This document shows positions 44,994 to 53,473 of a DNA stretch of 64,000 nucleotides, one piece after another. Made by a program: the position numbers and the translations under genes. Location: assembly GCF_001517405.1 (NCBI RefSeq), contig NZ_LN907828.1, forward strand, positions 62,001 through 126,000, given 5' to 3'. Under the pieces are notes generated by a model that made no database searches, was not told the origin of the DNA, and worked only from the letters and a program-made list of their open reading frames with translations. Numbering within the stretch: position 1 is the stretch's first letter; every line of letters begins with the position of its first letter. Source of the DNA: Duffyella gerundensis (GTDB lineage: Bacteria; Pseudomonadota; Gammaproteobacteria; Enterobacterales; Enterobacteriaceae).

Positions 44994-45929
44994 ATGAGCG
45001 ATTGCGCATTGCAGCAGCACATCTGCCAGCGGCTGATGCAGCTGGCACCGCACGAAGGCTATACAAAATCTGCGCTGGATGGCGTGCGCTTTATGCGCGC
45101 CGATCGGCCGATCGAACGCACGCCGGTGCTGTATGAGCCGGGCATTGTGATTGTCTGTCAGGGCAGTAAGCGCGGGTATCTGGCGGGGCGGGTTTATCAT
45201 TATGATGCGAGACAGTTCCTGGTGTTACCGGTGCCGCTGCCTTTCTGGTCTGAAACCGACGCCACGCCGGATGCGCCGATGCTGGCGATAGCCGTGCGCC
45301 TTGACTTGACGCTGGCTGCGGAGCTGTTGCTGCTGCTGAATGACAGCGGCGAGTCGGTGTCTGCCGCGCCGGAAGGCATGATTTCCACCCCGCTCAATGC
45401 GCCGCTATTTGATGTCGTGCATCGGCTGGTGATGGCGCTCTCATCGCCGCTGGAAACCCACGCGCTGGGCGCCGCGCTGATCAGAGAGCTGCACTTTCGC
45501 GTACTGATGAGTGAACAAGGCGGCGCGGTCAGGGCGGCGCTGGCGTATCAGGGCTATTTTGGCCGCATTTCGCAGGCGCTAAACCATATTCATCAACAGT
45601 GGAAAAGCCCGCTCAACGTGCCGCTGCTGGCGGCGAAAGCGGGCATGAGCGTGCCGCGGTTTCATCATCACTTCAAGGCGGTGACCCACACCTCACCGAT
45701 TCAGTACATCAAATCGGTGCGGCTGCACCAGGCGCGGTTGATGATGATTCGCAGTGACATGCCCGCCTCAACGGCGGCGCTGGAGGTGGGCTATGAAAGC
45801 GCCTCGCAGTTTAATCGTGAATTCAAACGTTTCTTTGGCCGCAGTCCCGGCGAGGAGTCGCGCCGGATGAAGCATGCGCTGGCATTGCTGCCCGCGACAG
45901 AACTGGAGTCGCAGGCGTTATCGCATTAG
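44994..45929 (+). CDS. AraC-family transcriptional regulator (AraC_N type)
   Basis: 311 residues. The N-terminal AraC_N ligand/oligomerisation domain (about 25-175: PVLYEPGIVIVCQGSKRGYL, LVLPVPLPFWSETDA) is followed by the two helix-turn-helix motifs at about 205-300 (VPLLAAKAGMSVPRFHHHFKAVT and STAALEVGYESASQFNREFKRFFG). The ATG at 44994 has GGGGA upstream; the codon before is TTG. Divergent from an SDR, a common arrangement in which the regulator activates the reductase. Confidence 0.9.
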   Translation: MSDCALQQHICQRLMQLAPHEGYTKSALDGVRFMRADRPIERTPVLYEPGIVIVCQGSKRGYLAGRVYHYDARQFLVLPVPLPFWSETDATPDAPMLAIAVRLDLTLAAELLLLLNDSGESVSAAPEGMISTPLNAPLFDVVHRLVMALSSPLETHALGAALIRELHFRVLMSEQGGAVRAALAYQGYFGRISQALNHIHQQWKSPLNVPLLAAKAGMSVPRFHHHFKAVTHTSPIQYIKSVRLHQARLMMIRSDMPASTAALEVGYESASQFNREFKRFFGRSPGEESRRMKHALALLPATELESQALSH

Positions 45930-45939
45930 CAGCGGGCTA

Positions 45940-46956
45940 CTACAGCACCTTCAGCGCCTTGAGTTCGGCTTTCAGATAAGCGTAATAGATCGGCGCGGCC
46001 ACCACGCCCGCCAGGCCAAATGCCGCTTCAAACAGCAGCATAACCAGCAGCAGCTCCCAGGTTTGCGATTCAATGCGGCTGCCAAAAATTCGTGCGTTGA
46101 TAAAATATTCAAGCTTATGCACAAAGATCAAAAAGCCCATCGCCACGCCGCCGGCACCGAGGCTAACCGACAGCGCAATGGTAACAATAATGATATTCGA
46201 GATCAGATTACCGATGATCGGCAGCAGCCCGCACAAAAACGTAATGATAATGACCGATTTCGCATAGGGTAAATGGTGGCCCAGCAGCGGCATTACCGCA
46301 TAGAGGAAAAAGGCGGTCAGCAGGGTGTTTACCGCGGCCACTTTAATCTGCGCCAGTACCACGTTGCGAAATGCAGCGCGAAAACGTCTGACGCGCTGTT
46401 GCAGATGATAAGAGAGCGGCGCAGAAGCAGCATGTTCACCGCCCTGACTCAGCGACACCACCACCGCCAGCACCAGGCCGACAAACACCATCGCCATGAA
46501 GTGTACCGCGCGTTGTCCCAGCGCCTGAATCACCGTTACATTGCGCTGCAGCCACATAAAGAAGTCATTCTGAATATCGTTATAGCTTTGCGGCAGATAA
46601 TCGCCCAGCACCGGCGACAGCGTACGCTGCGCTTCCTGCAGCATGCTGTTGGTTTTGGCATAGAGGTCGTATTCGTTGGCGAAATCTCGCGTCAGCACGT
46701 TCCAGGCACCGGCCACCAACAGCACCAGCGAGGCGACCACCAACAGGCTGATCAGAAATACCGCAATCCAGCTGGCAATCCGTGTGCGCACCAGCCGTGA
46801 AATATGGCGGCTGAGGCTGGTAATAATTTCATAGGCGATCATGCCCGCCAGCAGGCAGGACATCAGCCGTAGCGGAAAGGTTAACAACAACAGCGCCGCC
46901 GCCAGGGCGAAGCTGACATATTCACAGTACCTGCTCTTGTTCTCAGATTTGATCAC
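45940..46956 (-). CDS. AI-2E family membrane transporter
   Basis: 338 residues with about eight hydrophobic segments, an N-terminal pair of helices, a soluble periplasmic-like part with charged helices (about 90-135) and the C-terminal family core: VLAQIKVAAVNTLLTAFFLY, PIIGNLISNIIIVTIALSVSLG, HKLEYFINARIFGSRIESQTWELL, LAGVVAAPIYYAYLK. The family is named for the TqsA exporter of autoinducer-2, but members such as PerM or YdiK have other or unknown substrates, and this one cannot be assigned. It lies convergent with the AraC gene. Confidence 0.85.
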   Translation of the reverse strand: MIKSENKSRYCEYVSFALAAALLLLTFPLRLMSCLLAGMIAYEIITSLSRHISRLVRTRIASWIAVFLISLLVVASLVLLVAGAWNVLTRDFANEYDLYAKTNSMLQEAQRTLSPVLGDYLPQSYNDIQNDFFMWLQRNVTVIQALGQRAVHFMAMVFVGLVLAVVVSLSQGGEHAASAPLSYHLQQRVRRFRAAFRNVVLAQIKVAAVNTLLTAFFLYAVMPLLGHHLPYAKSVIIITFLCGLLPIIGNLISNIIIVTIALSVSLGAGGVAMGFLIFVHKLEYFINARIFGSRIESQTWELLLVMLLFEAAFGLAGVVAAPIYYAYLKAELKALKVL

Positions 46957-47102
46957 ACTTCACCTTCTGGTTTTTATACGGTTCTTATATCGGCGCAGCG
47001 ACGCTCCGCTGTAGTGATAAAGGTCATGAAAATGTAGCTGATTTTCGCTTTCTCATCCTGCACCGCCTGCGGCGGGCAGGCGAGTTCGGGTGAAATACAT
47101 TC

Positions 47103-47828
47103 TTACCGCGCACGGCCCGCCTGCCGTCTGGCGGCGATCTGTTCGGCGCGGGTCAGCAGATCGCGGGCGTCGTCTTCATCAATGTCGAGCATTTCACCGC
47201 TGAGCAGCGCCTCATGCAGATCTTCACGCGAGATGGGATAAGGCATCGCCACAGGCGCCGGGCCCGGCACCGGGCCGGGTAAATGCGGATAGCGGCGGCC
47301 GCTGAGATGATTGAATATCACCCCAACCAGCACCAGCATTACCGAATTGAGCAGCACCGGCGCCAGCACAAACTGATAGCCAAGCGCGTGAACCGTTGGG
47401 CCGCCAAAAATGGCGGTGACCGCCACCGCGCCGCCGGGCGGATGCAGGCAGCGCAGCTTGTGCATCAGCGCCATGGCGATAGCGCCCGCCACGCCGCAGG
47501 CTACCGAAGGATGCGGCAGCAGATTGCCCACCGTAATGCCGACCACCGCGGCAAGGGTGTTTCCGCCAATTACCGACCACGGCTGCGCCAGCGGACTGGC
47601 AGGCACGCCAAATACCAGCACCGCCGAGGCGCCCACCGGCGCGATAAACCACAGGTTCACTTCACCTAAAATCCAGTGGCACAGCAGGCTGGTCAGCATA
47701 AGCCCCAGCCCGGCACCCACCGCCGCAATCACAATTTGTTTACCGCCTGAAGCCAGCGGCTGTGGCCAGAAGCGCAGCAGAAATTGTCCTGCTTTGCGCG
47801 TCCATATCATTAATCTATTTTTCGTCAT
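47103..47828 (-). CDS. HPP-family inner-membrane protein
   Basis: 241 residues with five or six membrane segments and the family motif CLHPPGGAVAVTAIFG at about 130-145. A cytoplasmic tail follows (about 185-241) with acidic DIDEDDARDLL. The CBS-domain pair found in many HPP proteins is missing here. HPP proteins are poorly characterised; some are implicated in nitrite transport in plants. The ATG at 47828 follows AGGG closely. Nothing else in the neighbourhood hints at its role. Confidence 0.8.
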   Translation of the reverse strand: MTKNRLMIWTRKAGQFLLRFWPQPLASGGKQIVIAAVGAGLGLMLTSLLCHWILGEVNLWFIAPVGASAVLVFGVPASPLAQPWSVIGGNTLAAVVGITVGNLLPHPSVACGVAGAIAMALMHKLRCLHPPGGAVAVTAIFGGPTVHALGYQFVLAPVLLNSVMLVLVGVIFNHLSGRRYPHLPGPVPGPAPVAMPYPISREDLHEALLSGEMLDIDEDDARDLLTRAEQIAARRQAGRAR

Positions 47829-47950
47829 CAACCCTGTTACATTCGAGGTTTGCGGCTAAGAGGCGGCGATTGTGCTTGAGCTGCCCCGCCGAACAAATCG
47901 GACCAGTTACAGAAAGCGAAGTGCTAGCGAGAGTAAAAGGCAAGAAAATG

Positions 47951-47970
47951 GGCCCGCTGCGGCGCGGGCC
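47951..47970 (-). terminator. Intrinsic terminator of the DUF1275 gene
   Basis: GGCCCGC (47951-47957) pairs exactly with GCGGGCC (47964-47970); on the minus strand it is followed by CATTTTC. Confidence 0.7.
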
Positions 47971-47975
47971 GGGGA

Positions 47976-48707
47976 TTAACCGGTGACGCGGGCAGCGGAA
48001 CGCATAGTGACAACCGTGAAGTAGAGCGCAATGACAAACAGCGTCATACCCAGCACGATCATGGCGTTGAAGCCGTAGGCGTTAAACAGCAGGTAGCCAG
48101 CGATACAGCCGGTCAGGAACGAAAAGATGGTGGTGAGATGGGTGTGCAGCAGCTTCTGGTGCAGACGACGCTCCGCATAGGGCGCGTGGCTGATGATCGC
48201 CGAGATAAAGGATCCCAGCGCAATGCCCGCATCGGTGAGCGTGCCGGTAACGTGCGTCGAGCGCACGCGGCCATTAGAGAGCTGGGTGGACGTAGAATTG
48301 TGCACGCCCATCAAAAATCCCAGCAGCATCAGAATTTCACCGTTGTTCTTCGAGGAGAACAGCAGAGTTTCAAATACCGATGCGAGGGTTAAAATCACCC
48401 CTTCCACCATCAAAATCAGACAAAAGATGGTGCGCAGCTTCTTCTTTAGCCCGCCGATGACCACAAAGCGTGCGGTCATCGAGCCGACGATAAATGCCAG
48501 AATCAACGTGGCGAGGTAAAGCAGCCCCTGCCAGTCGGCACCGGAGACTTCAGTGGAGATCTGCGAGGCATTGCCGGTCATGTGAGAGGGAAAAAAACCA
48601 AAGGCACCAAAGGCCATGGCGTTTAATACGCCTGCCGTGGTCGCCAGCACTAAAGCCAGATAGCGGTCTTCAGTGTGCGACCGCGCTTTCTTCTTTTTTA
48701 TCAGCAT
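47976..48707 (-). CDS. YoaK/DUF1275-family membrane protein
   Basis: 243 residues with about six membrane segments. DUF1275 landmarks are AGVLNAMAFGAFGFFPSHMTGNASQ near the N-terminus, VGVHNSTS-like MGVHNSTSTQL and RSTHVTGTLTDAGIALG in the middle. A short lysine-rich N-terminus (MLIKKKKARSH) faces the cytoplasm. The function of the family is unknown. Single gene with its own terminator; upstream region (48708-48988) is AT-rich and probably carries its promoter. Confidence 0.85.
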   Translation of the reverse strand: MLIKKKKARSHTEDRYLALVLATTAGVLNAMAFGAFGFFPSHMTGNASQISTEVSGADWQGLLYLATLILAFIVGSMTARFVVIGGLKKKLRTIFCLILMVEGVILTLASVFETLLFSSKNNGEILMLLGFLMGVHNSTSTQLSNGRVRSTHVTGTLTDAGIALGSFISAIISHAPYAERRLHQKLLHTHLTTIFSFLTGCIAGYLLFNAYGFNAMIVLGMTLFVIALYFTVVTMRSAARVTG

Positions 48708-48988
48708 TGTAACCCCCTGGGTCTGAACGGACAGTGACGTAATCGGGCCGCTTGCGCGCCGTCATACTGTTGAGCATAGAACTCAGACCAGCGAAAAGGC
48801 AGATTAGTGCAAAATAAAGCTGTGTTAAAATGTTGATGTCAGTGACTTTTATCAGTTTATGTCTGCTAATTCTTAATTAGTGTAAAGGGCGCTGCCGATA
48901 AAATCAGGCCGTCAGCGGGTCAACGAGTTGCGCTGCGGCGTCAGCCCAGTAAGATGTGCACACTTTTCAGAAGCTCACGGAACAGATT

Positions 48989-49282
48989 ATGACCGCTCAC
49001 ACTTCAAACGATCCGCTGCACGGCGTCACGCTGGAAATGCAGATAAATGCGCTGGTGGCGCGCTTTGGCTGGGCGGAGCTTGGCAAGCGCATCAACATTA
49101 ACTGCTTTAAAAGCGATCCCAGCGTGAAATCGAGCCTGAAGTTTTTACGCCGCACGCCGTGGGCACGGGCCGAAGTGGAGGCGCTTTATCTGAGCTCGCT
49201 GGATGAACCTGCTGAACCCGAGCCGGAACTGCCCGCCGACAGCCCGTGGGCTAACGCTCGCCCTAAAAATCAACGCGACTAA
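48989..49282 (+). CDS. VF530/DUF2132-family small protein
   Basis: 97 residues from the ATG at 48989 (CGGAACAG upstream). The family core is clear: NDPLHGVTLEMQINALVARFGW, ININCFKSDPSVKSSLKFLRRTPWAR and VEALYLS. A proline/glutamate-rich tail follows. VF530 proteins have a DNA-binding-like fold and are annotated as possible nucleic-acid-binding proteins; the role is unknown. Single gene. Confidence 0.82.
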   Translation: MTAHTSNDPLHGVTLEMQINALVARFGWAELGKRININCFKSDPSVKSSLKFLRRTPWARAEVEALYLSSLDEPAEPEPELPADSPWANARPKNQRD

Positions 49283-49363
49283 CCCATCGCAGCAGGCCAG
49301 CCGCGCTGGCCATTAACATCGCTTTGCCCTCCTCTTCTCCCTGCGCCCGATTACGGGCAACCC

Positions 49364-49380
49364 TGCGCCATGCTGGTGCC
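49364..49380 (+). promoter_or_regulatory. NtrC-type enhancer site upstream of amidase operon
   Basis: TGCGCC-N5-GGTGCC matches the NtrC dyad TGCACC-N5-GGTGCA at 10 of 12 positions, about 140 bases before the predicted start. A weaker similar dyad begins at 49342, 21-22 bases away centre to centre. Confidence 0.6.
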
Positions 49381-49487
49381 TGCGTTCGGGCGCGCACCAT
49401 CGCCGCTGAGCCATAAGTATTCCATCTTGTATCCAAAGCCGTATCCCGCCTGAATTTCCTCTCTACAGCGCGCCGCGCCGCGCAGAG

Positions 49488-49503
49488 TGGCACGCTTAAT
49501 GCA
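49488..49503 (+). promoter_or_regulatory. Sigma-54 promoter of the amidase/permease/hydrolase operon
   Basis: TGGCACGCTTAATGCA matches the sigma-54 consensus TGGCACG-N4-TTGCW at all but one position. The invariant GG (49489-49490) and GC (49501-49502) are exactly 10 bases apart. Predicted start near 49514, 25 bases before the first ATG. Confidence 0.8.
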
Positions 49504-49538
49504 AATTCTTCCTCGCATTCCCACTGGCGAGGTTTCCT

Positions 49539-50981
49539 ATGTTTGACGACTTACTGGATGGCGACGCAATCGCGCTGGCCGCCCACATTCATGGCGGCGA
49601 CGTCTCTGCAACTGAGATCGCCAAAGCGGCACTGGATCGCATGGCTGAACGCGAGCCGTTGATTGCCGCGTTCTGCACGCCGACGCCGGAACTGGCGCTG
49701 CAACAGGCGGCCACGGTTGATCGCAGCCGGGCGCGAGGTGAAGCGCTCGGACCGCTGGCTGGCGTACCGATGGGCGTTAAAGATCTGATTTGTACCGCCG
49801 GGGTGAAAACCACGTCCGGCTCGGCGGCTTACCGCGATTTTATTCCGCAGGAGGATGATATTTCGGTAGAGAGAATGCTGGCGGCGGGTGCGATCATGCT
49901 GGGTAAAACCACCGCGCCAGAATTTGGCTACAGCGGCGTCGGGCATAATCCGCTGTTTCCTGCACCGCGTAATCCCTGGCATCGCGAGATGACCACCGGT
50001 GGCTCCAGCGCCGGTTCAGGCGCGGCGCTGGCCGCCAGGCTCTGCCCACTGGCATTAGGCAGCGACGGCGGTGGTTCGGTGAGGATTCCGGCAGCGCACT
50101 GCGGCGTCTTTGGATTTAAGGCATCGATGGGCCGCGTACCGCTGTGGCCCGGCTGCCGCGACGAGCGCTATCCCGGCGTATCGAGCTGGGAGTCGCTGGA
50201 GCACATTGGCCCGATGACGCGCAGCGTAGCCGATGCAGCGCTGATGATGTCGGTGATTGCCGGGCCGGACATGCGCGATCGGCATTCCATCCCCTGCGGC
50301 GATATTAACTGGCGGGAAGCCCCGCAGCGCGACATTCGCGGCTTGCGCATCGCCTTCAGCGCCGACTGGGGTTACGTCGCGGTAGATGGCGAAGTGCGTG
50401 ACATTGTCACCCGAGCGGCACAACGTTTTGCCAGCGAGCTTGGCTGTGAGTTGGAAGAGGCGCATCCCGATCTCGGCGACCGTTCGGCCACCTTCGCCGC
50501 GCTGGTGGCGCTGGAGAGCGACCTCAGCGGCATGCGTTCGCTGCCGCGCGAGGAGATGTCGCCGCACCTGCAGGCGATGCTGCAACAGCCGTGGCGCGCA
50601 GAAACCTTTACCGATGCCATCGCCGATCGCAAAGCGGTGGTGAATCAGCTGTGGCGTTTTATGCAGCGCTACGATCTGATCATTACTCCAACCCTCGCCA
50701 CGCCGCCCTTTCCGCTCAATATGCAGGGCCCGGAGATCATCGCTGGCCGCATGGTGCGCAGCGATCACTGGCTCTCCTTCTGCTATCCCTTCAATTTTTC
50801 CGGGCAGCCTGCCGCCTCCGTGCCTGCGGGTTTCACCGCCAGCGGCTTGCCGGTGGGCATGCAAATCGTTGGGCGTCACCTGGATGATGCCACCGTACTC
50901 GCCGCCAGCGCGGCATTTGAACGCCTGCAGCCGTGGAACGCGGTGCAGCCTCCCTTGTTTGCTACCAGAGAGAAACCGTGA
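49539..50981 (+). CDS. Amidase-signature-family amidohydrolase
   Basis: 480 residues with the Ser-cisSer-Lys triad: K81 in MGVKDLI, S156 in TTGGSSAGSG and S180 in GSDGGGSVRIPA. Length and the short C-terminal half fit AtzE/GatA-type amidases; there is no allophanate-hydrolase C-terminal domain. It hydrolyses an amide bond in the cytoplasm to release ammonia or a carboxylate. First gene of a three-gene operon with an NCS1 permease and a cysteine hydrolase, behind a sigma-54 promoter; the probable purpose is nitrogen scavenging from an N-rich compound. RBS GAGG is 6 bases upstream. Confidence 0.9.
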   Translation: MFDDLLDGDAIALAAHIHGGDVSATEIAKAALDRMAEREPLIAAFCTPTPELALQQAATVDRSRARGEALGPLAGVPMGVKDLICTAGVKTTSGSAAYRDFIPQEDDISVERMLAAGAIMLGKTTAPEFGYSGVGHNPLFPAPRNPWHREMTTGGSSAGSGAALAARLCPLALGSDGGGSVRIPAAHCGVFGFKASMGRVPLWPGCRDERYPGVSSWESLEHIGPMTRSVADAALMMSVIAGPDMRDRHSIPCGDINWREAPQRDIRGLRIAFSADWGYVAVDGEVRDIVTRAAQRFASELGCELEEAHPDLGDRSATFAALVALESDLSGMRSLPREEMSPHLQAMLQQPWRAETFTDAIADRKAVVNQLWRFMQRYDLIITPTLATPPFPLNMQGPEIIAGRMVRSDHWLSFCYPFNFSGQPAASVPAGFTASGLPVGMQIVGRHLDDATVLAASAAFERLQPWNAVQPPLFATREKP

Positions 50982-52297
50982 TGAAAACATCCGCCTCAAC
51001 GCCTGCGCTTGAACAAGAATTTGAACATGAGCCCGTGCCGCTCAGCCATCGTCACTCCACCCGCTCAGTCTCCGCTGTCTGGTTCGGCTTCCCGATGATC
51101 CTGACCAACGCGCTGTTCGGCGGCATCATTACCTGGCATCTCGGCTTCTGGCCTGCGTTGATCGCCATTCTGCTCGGCAATCTGGTGCTGTTTGCTTACG
51201 TGGGTGCGCTGAGCTGGTTCGCCGGGCATACCGGCATGAACTTCGCCCTCCAGGCAAAACGCACCTTCGGCACCAAAGGCTATATTCTGGTGTCGGGATT
51301 TTTATCGACGGTGGTGATTGGCTGGTACGCCTTTCAGACCGGGCTGACCGGCACGGTGATCAACCAGACCTTTGGCTGGAACGCGCTGGCGGTCACCGCC
51401 TTCTCGATGGTGCTTTACACCGCAGTGACCTTTCTTGGCGTCCGCGCGCTGTCGCTGCTCGGCATGATCGCCGCGCCGCTGTTTGTCATTCTTGGCCTGG
51501 TCGCGCTGTGGCTGATCGCTGCCAATCATGATTTCAGCACCATGACCCAGTGGAAAGGCAGTGCCAGTGCCGCCGGTGCGATGACTATGGGCACGGCGGT
51601 GACCATGGTGATTGCCGGGTTCGCCGATTCCGGCACCATGACGGCGGACTTTACTCGCTGGTCTAAGGATGGCCGTTCTGCGGTGATCGCTGCGTTCTCG
51701 GCGTTTCCGGTGGCTAACGTTGTCTCGTATCTGTTTGGCGTGGTGATCGTGGCGGTGGGCGCGGCGGTCGATCCGCTGCACAACGGCGGTAACTTTCTGC
51801 CGCTGCTGATGGGCCACAGCGATGTGCTCTCCGCCATCGCCTTTCTGTTTGTGTTTATCAATCTCGGTTCAGTCTGTACCCACTGCCTTTATAACGGTGC
51901 AGTCGGCTACAGCCACCTTTTTAACAGCAAGATGCGCCTGTGGACCATTATTCTTGGGCTGATCGGCGGCGCGCTGGCGCTGGCGGGCGTCTGGCAATAT
52001 TTTCTGCAATGGCTCAGCCTGCTTGGCATCGTGGTGCCGCCGTTTGGCGCGGTGATGATTGTCGACCTGATTTTCCTGGCGGGCGTCAGTCAACAGCGCA
52101 AAGTGGCGGCGGTGCACGGCCAGGCGTTTATCGCCTGGGGCATCGGCAGCCTGTGCGCGGTCGTAGCGCACCTCGCCTTTCCGCAGTTTGGTGAAGCGGT
52201 GATCGGCATCGTTACCGCCGCGTTCAGCTATCTGCTGATCGTCAAAGCCAGTAAAGTCAGCCATCCGGCTATGGAGAAGAAAAATGTTGGCATTTAG
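50981..52297 (+). CDS. NCS1-family nucleobase/cytosine permease (CodB-like)
   Basis: 438 residues from the ATG at 50981, whose A is the last base of the amidase stop (GTGATG). About twelve membrane segments; the NCS1 features are an N-terminal PVPLSHRHSTRSVSAVWFGFPM, WHLGFWPALIAILLGN and the WYAFQTGL and AGFADSGTMTADFTRW segments, the latter being CodB-like. It imports a pyrimidine, purine, hydantoin or related heterocycle. Its genes on both sides suggest the substrate is then degraded to ammonia. Its stop lies 14 bases after the next gene's start. Confidence 0.9.
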   Translation: MKTSASTPALEQEFEHEPVPLSHRHSTRSVSAVWFGFPMILTNALFGGIITWHLGFWPALIAILLGNLVLFAYVGALSWFAGHTGMNFALQAKRTFGTKGYILVSGFLSTVVIGWYAFQTGLTGTVINQTFGWNALAVTAFSMVLYTAVTFLGVRALSLLGMIAAPLFVILGLVALWLIAANHDFSTMTQWKGSASAAGAMTMGTAVTMVIAGFADSGTMTADFTRWSKDGRSAVIAAFSAFPVANVVSYLFGVVIVAVGAAVDPLHNGGNFLPLLMGHSDVLSAIAFLFVFINLGSVCTHCLYNGAVGYSHLFNSKMRLWTIILGLIGGALALAGVWQYFLQWLSLLGIVVPPFGAVMIVDLIFLAGVSQQRKVAAVHGQAFIAWGIGSLCAVVAHLAFPQFGEAVIGIVTAAFSYLLIVKASKVSHPAMEKKNVGI

Positions 52298-52967
52298 CGT
52301 TGATTCCACCCCTTACGCGTGGCCGTTTGACGGCGCTTTCTCGCCGCAAAACACCGCGTTAGTGATTATCGATATGCAGGCTGATTTCTGCGGCGAAGGC
52401 GGCTATGTCGATACCATGGGCTATGACATCGCCCTGACCCGCGCGCCCATTGCGCCGATTCAGTCGGTGCTGATGCGCATGCGCGAACTCGGCTTTCCGA
52501 TTATTCATACCCGTGAAGGCCACCGACCCGATCTCAGCGATCTGCCCGCCAACAAGCGCTGGCGTTCCAAACGCATGCAGGCTGAGATCGGCAGTGAAGG
52601 TCCCTGCGGCCGTATTCTGGTGCGCGGTGAAGCAGGATGGGAAATTATCCCAGAGCTGGCGCCGCTGCCCGGTGAAGCGATCATTGATAAACCGGGCAAA
52701 GGGTCATTTTATGCCACCGATCTGGAATTGATCCTGCGCAGTCAAGGCATCGCCAACCTGATTCTCACCGGTATCACCACCGATGTTTGCGTGCACACCA
52801 CGCTGCGTGAGGCGAACGACCGCGGCTTTGAATGTCTGGTGCTGGCAGATTGTTGTGCCGCTACCGAACAGCATCATCATGACGCCGCAATCAGCATGAT
52901 TCATATGCAGGGCGGGATTTTTGGTGCAGTAAGCAACGCCGCCACGCTACTGGATGCGCTGGGCTAA
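52284..52967 (+). CDS. Isochorismatase-family cysteine hydrolase, biuret/ureidoacrylate amidohydrolase-like
   Basis: 227 residues with the catalytic triad D30 (VIIDMQADF), K139 (DKPGKGSF) and C169 (GITTDVCVHTT), and the cis-peptide segment preceding the Cys. Members with this pattern hydrolyse ureido or biuret-type amides (RutB, BiuH). The product could feed the amidase of the same operon. Overlaps the permease gene by 14 bases. With sigma-54 control, a nitrogen-source role is likely; the exact substrate is not known. Confidence 0.88.
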   Translation: MLAFSVDSTPYAWPFDGAFSPQNTALVIIDMQADFCGEGGYVDTMGYDIALTRAPIAPIQSVLMRMRELGFPIIHTREGHRPDLSDLPANKRWRSKRMQAEIGSEGPCGRILVRGEAGWEIIPELAPLPGEAIIDKPGKGSFYATDLELILRSQGIANLILTGITTDVCVHTTLREANDRGFECLVLADCCAATEQHHHDAAISMIHMQGGIFGAVSNAATLLDALG

Positions 52968-53051
52968 AGGTGGCAGGTAGAGCGCATGGCGTTGTGTTTA
53001 TCACAGCGCCTTTTTTATGCCCGTTCATCAGAGCAGTGACCGGCCCCTAAT

Positions 53052-53073
53052 AAATGTGATCTGGATCGCACTT
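53052..53073 (+). promoter_or_regulatory. CRP site upstream of the DUF1471 gene
   Basis: The core TGTGATCTGGATCGCA matches the symmetrical CRP consensus at about 19 of 22 positions over the full site. It is about 100 bases before the start codon. A 13-bp palindrome GGTTATTATAACC (53100-53112) lies between, overlapping the likely -10, and may bind a repressor. Confidence 0.7.
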
Positions 53074-53162
53074 TTTGTCACTACGCTAATAGTAACAATG
53101 GTTATTATAACCCCCATCGAAGGCAATCACGTCTTCAACCATACCGATGAAGGATTATAACC

Positions 53163-53369
53163 ATGAAAATCATTAACGCTGCTGCAGCCGTTGCCCTGTC
53201 TGTTCTTTCATTCGCCAGCTTTGCCCAGAGCGTAACCGCTACCGGCGATACCCTGGACAACACCGAAGCGAAAATCGCCATGCAGGCGCAGGAACAGGGT
53301 GCGCAATACAAAATCACCGAAGCTTATACCAATAACGGCGTGCACATGACCGCTGAGCTGTATAAGTAA
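53163..53369 (+). CDS. DUF1471 (YhcN/BhsA/McbA)-family periplasmic stress protein
   Basis: 68 residues with a clear signal peptide (cleavage after AFA, about residue 21) and the short DUF1471 fold: NTEAKIAMQAQEQGAQYKITEAYTNNGVHMTAELYK. Related proteins (BhsA, McbA, YhcN, YdgH) respond to envelope, acid, peroxide or metal stress and influence biofilm formation; which of these applies here is unclear. Single gene with AAGGA upstream, an intrinsic terminator downstream and a strong CRP site in the promoter. Confidence 0.88.
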   Translation: MKIINAAAAVALSVLSFASFAQSVTATGDTLDNTEAKIAMQAQEQGAQYKITEAYTNNGVHMTAELYK

Positions 53370-53399
53370 GAGATGGTTGCATAAGGACATGCCAGACAA

Positions 53400-53422
53400 G
53401 GTCGCCCGCGGCGGCCTTTTTT
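53400..53422 (+). terminator. Intrinsic terminator of DUF1471 gene
   Basis: GGTCGCC (53400-53406) pairs with GGCGGCC (53410-53416, one G-T pair), followed by six T. Confidence 0.75.
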
Positions 53423-53432
53423 GTGACCGATA

Positions 53433-53461
53433 AAAAAGGGCTCCCTCAGGGAGCCCTTTTT
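53433..53461. terminator. Bidirectional intrinsic terminator between DUF1471 and fhuE-like genes
   Basis: A perfect 8-bp stem GGGCTCCC-TCA-GGGAGCCC with six A before and five T after, so it can terminate transcription from either side. It serves mainly the leftward receptor gene. Confidence 0.9.
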
Positions 53462-53473
53462 GTTGGCGGAGAA

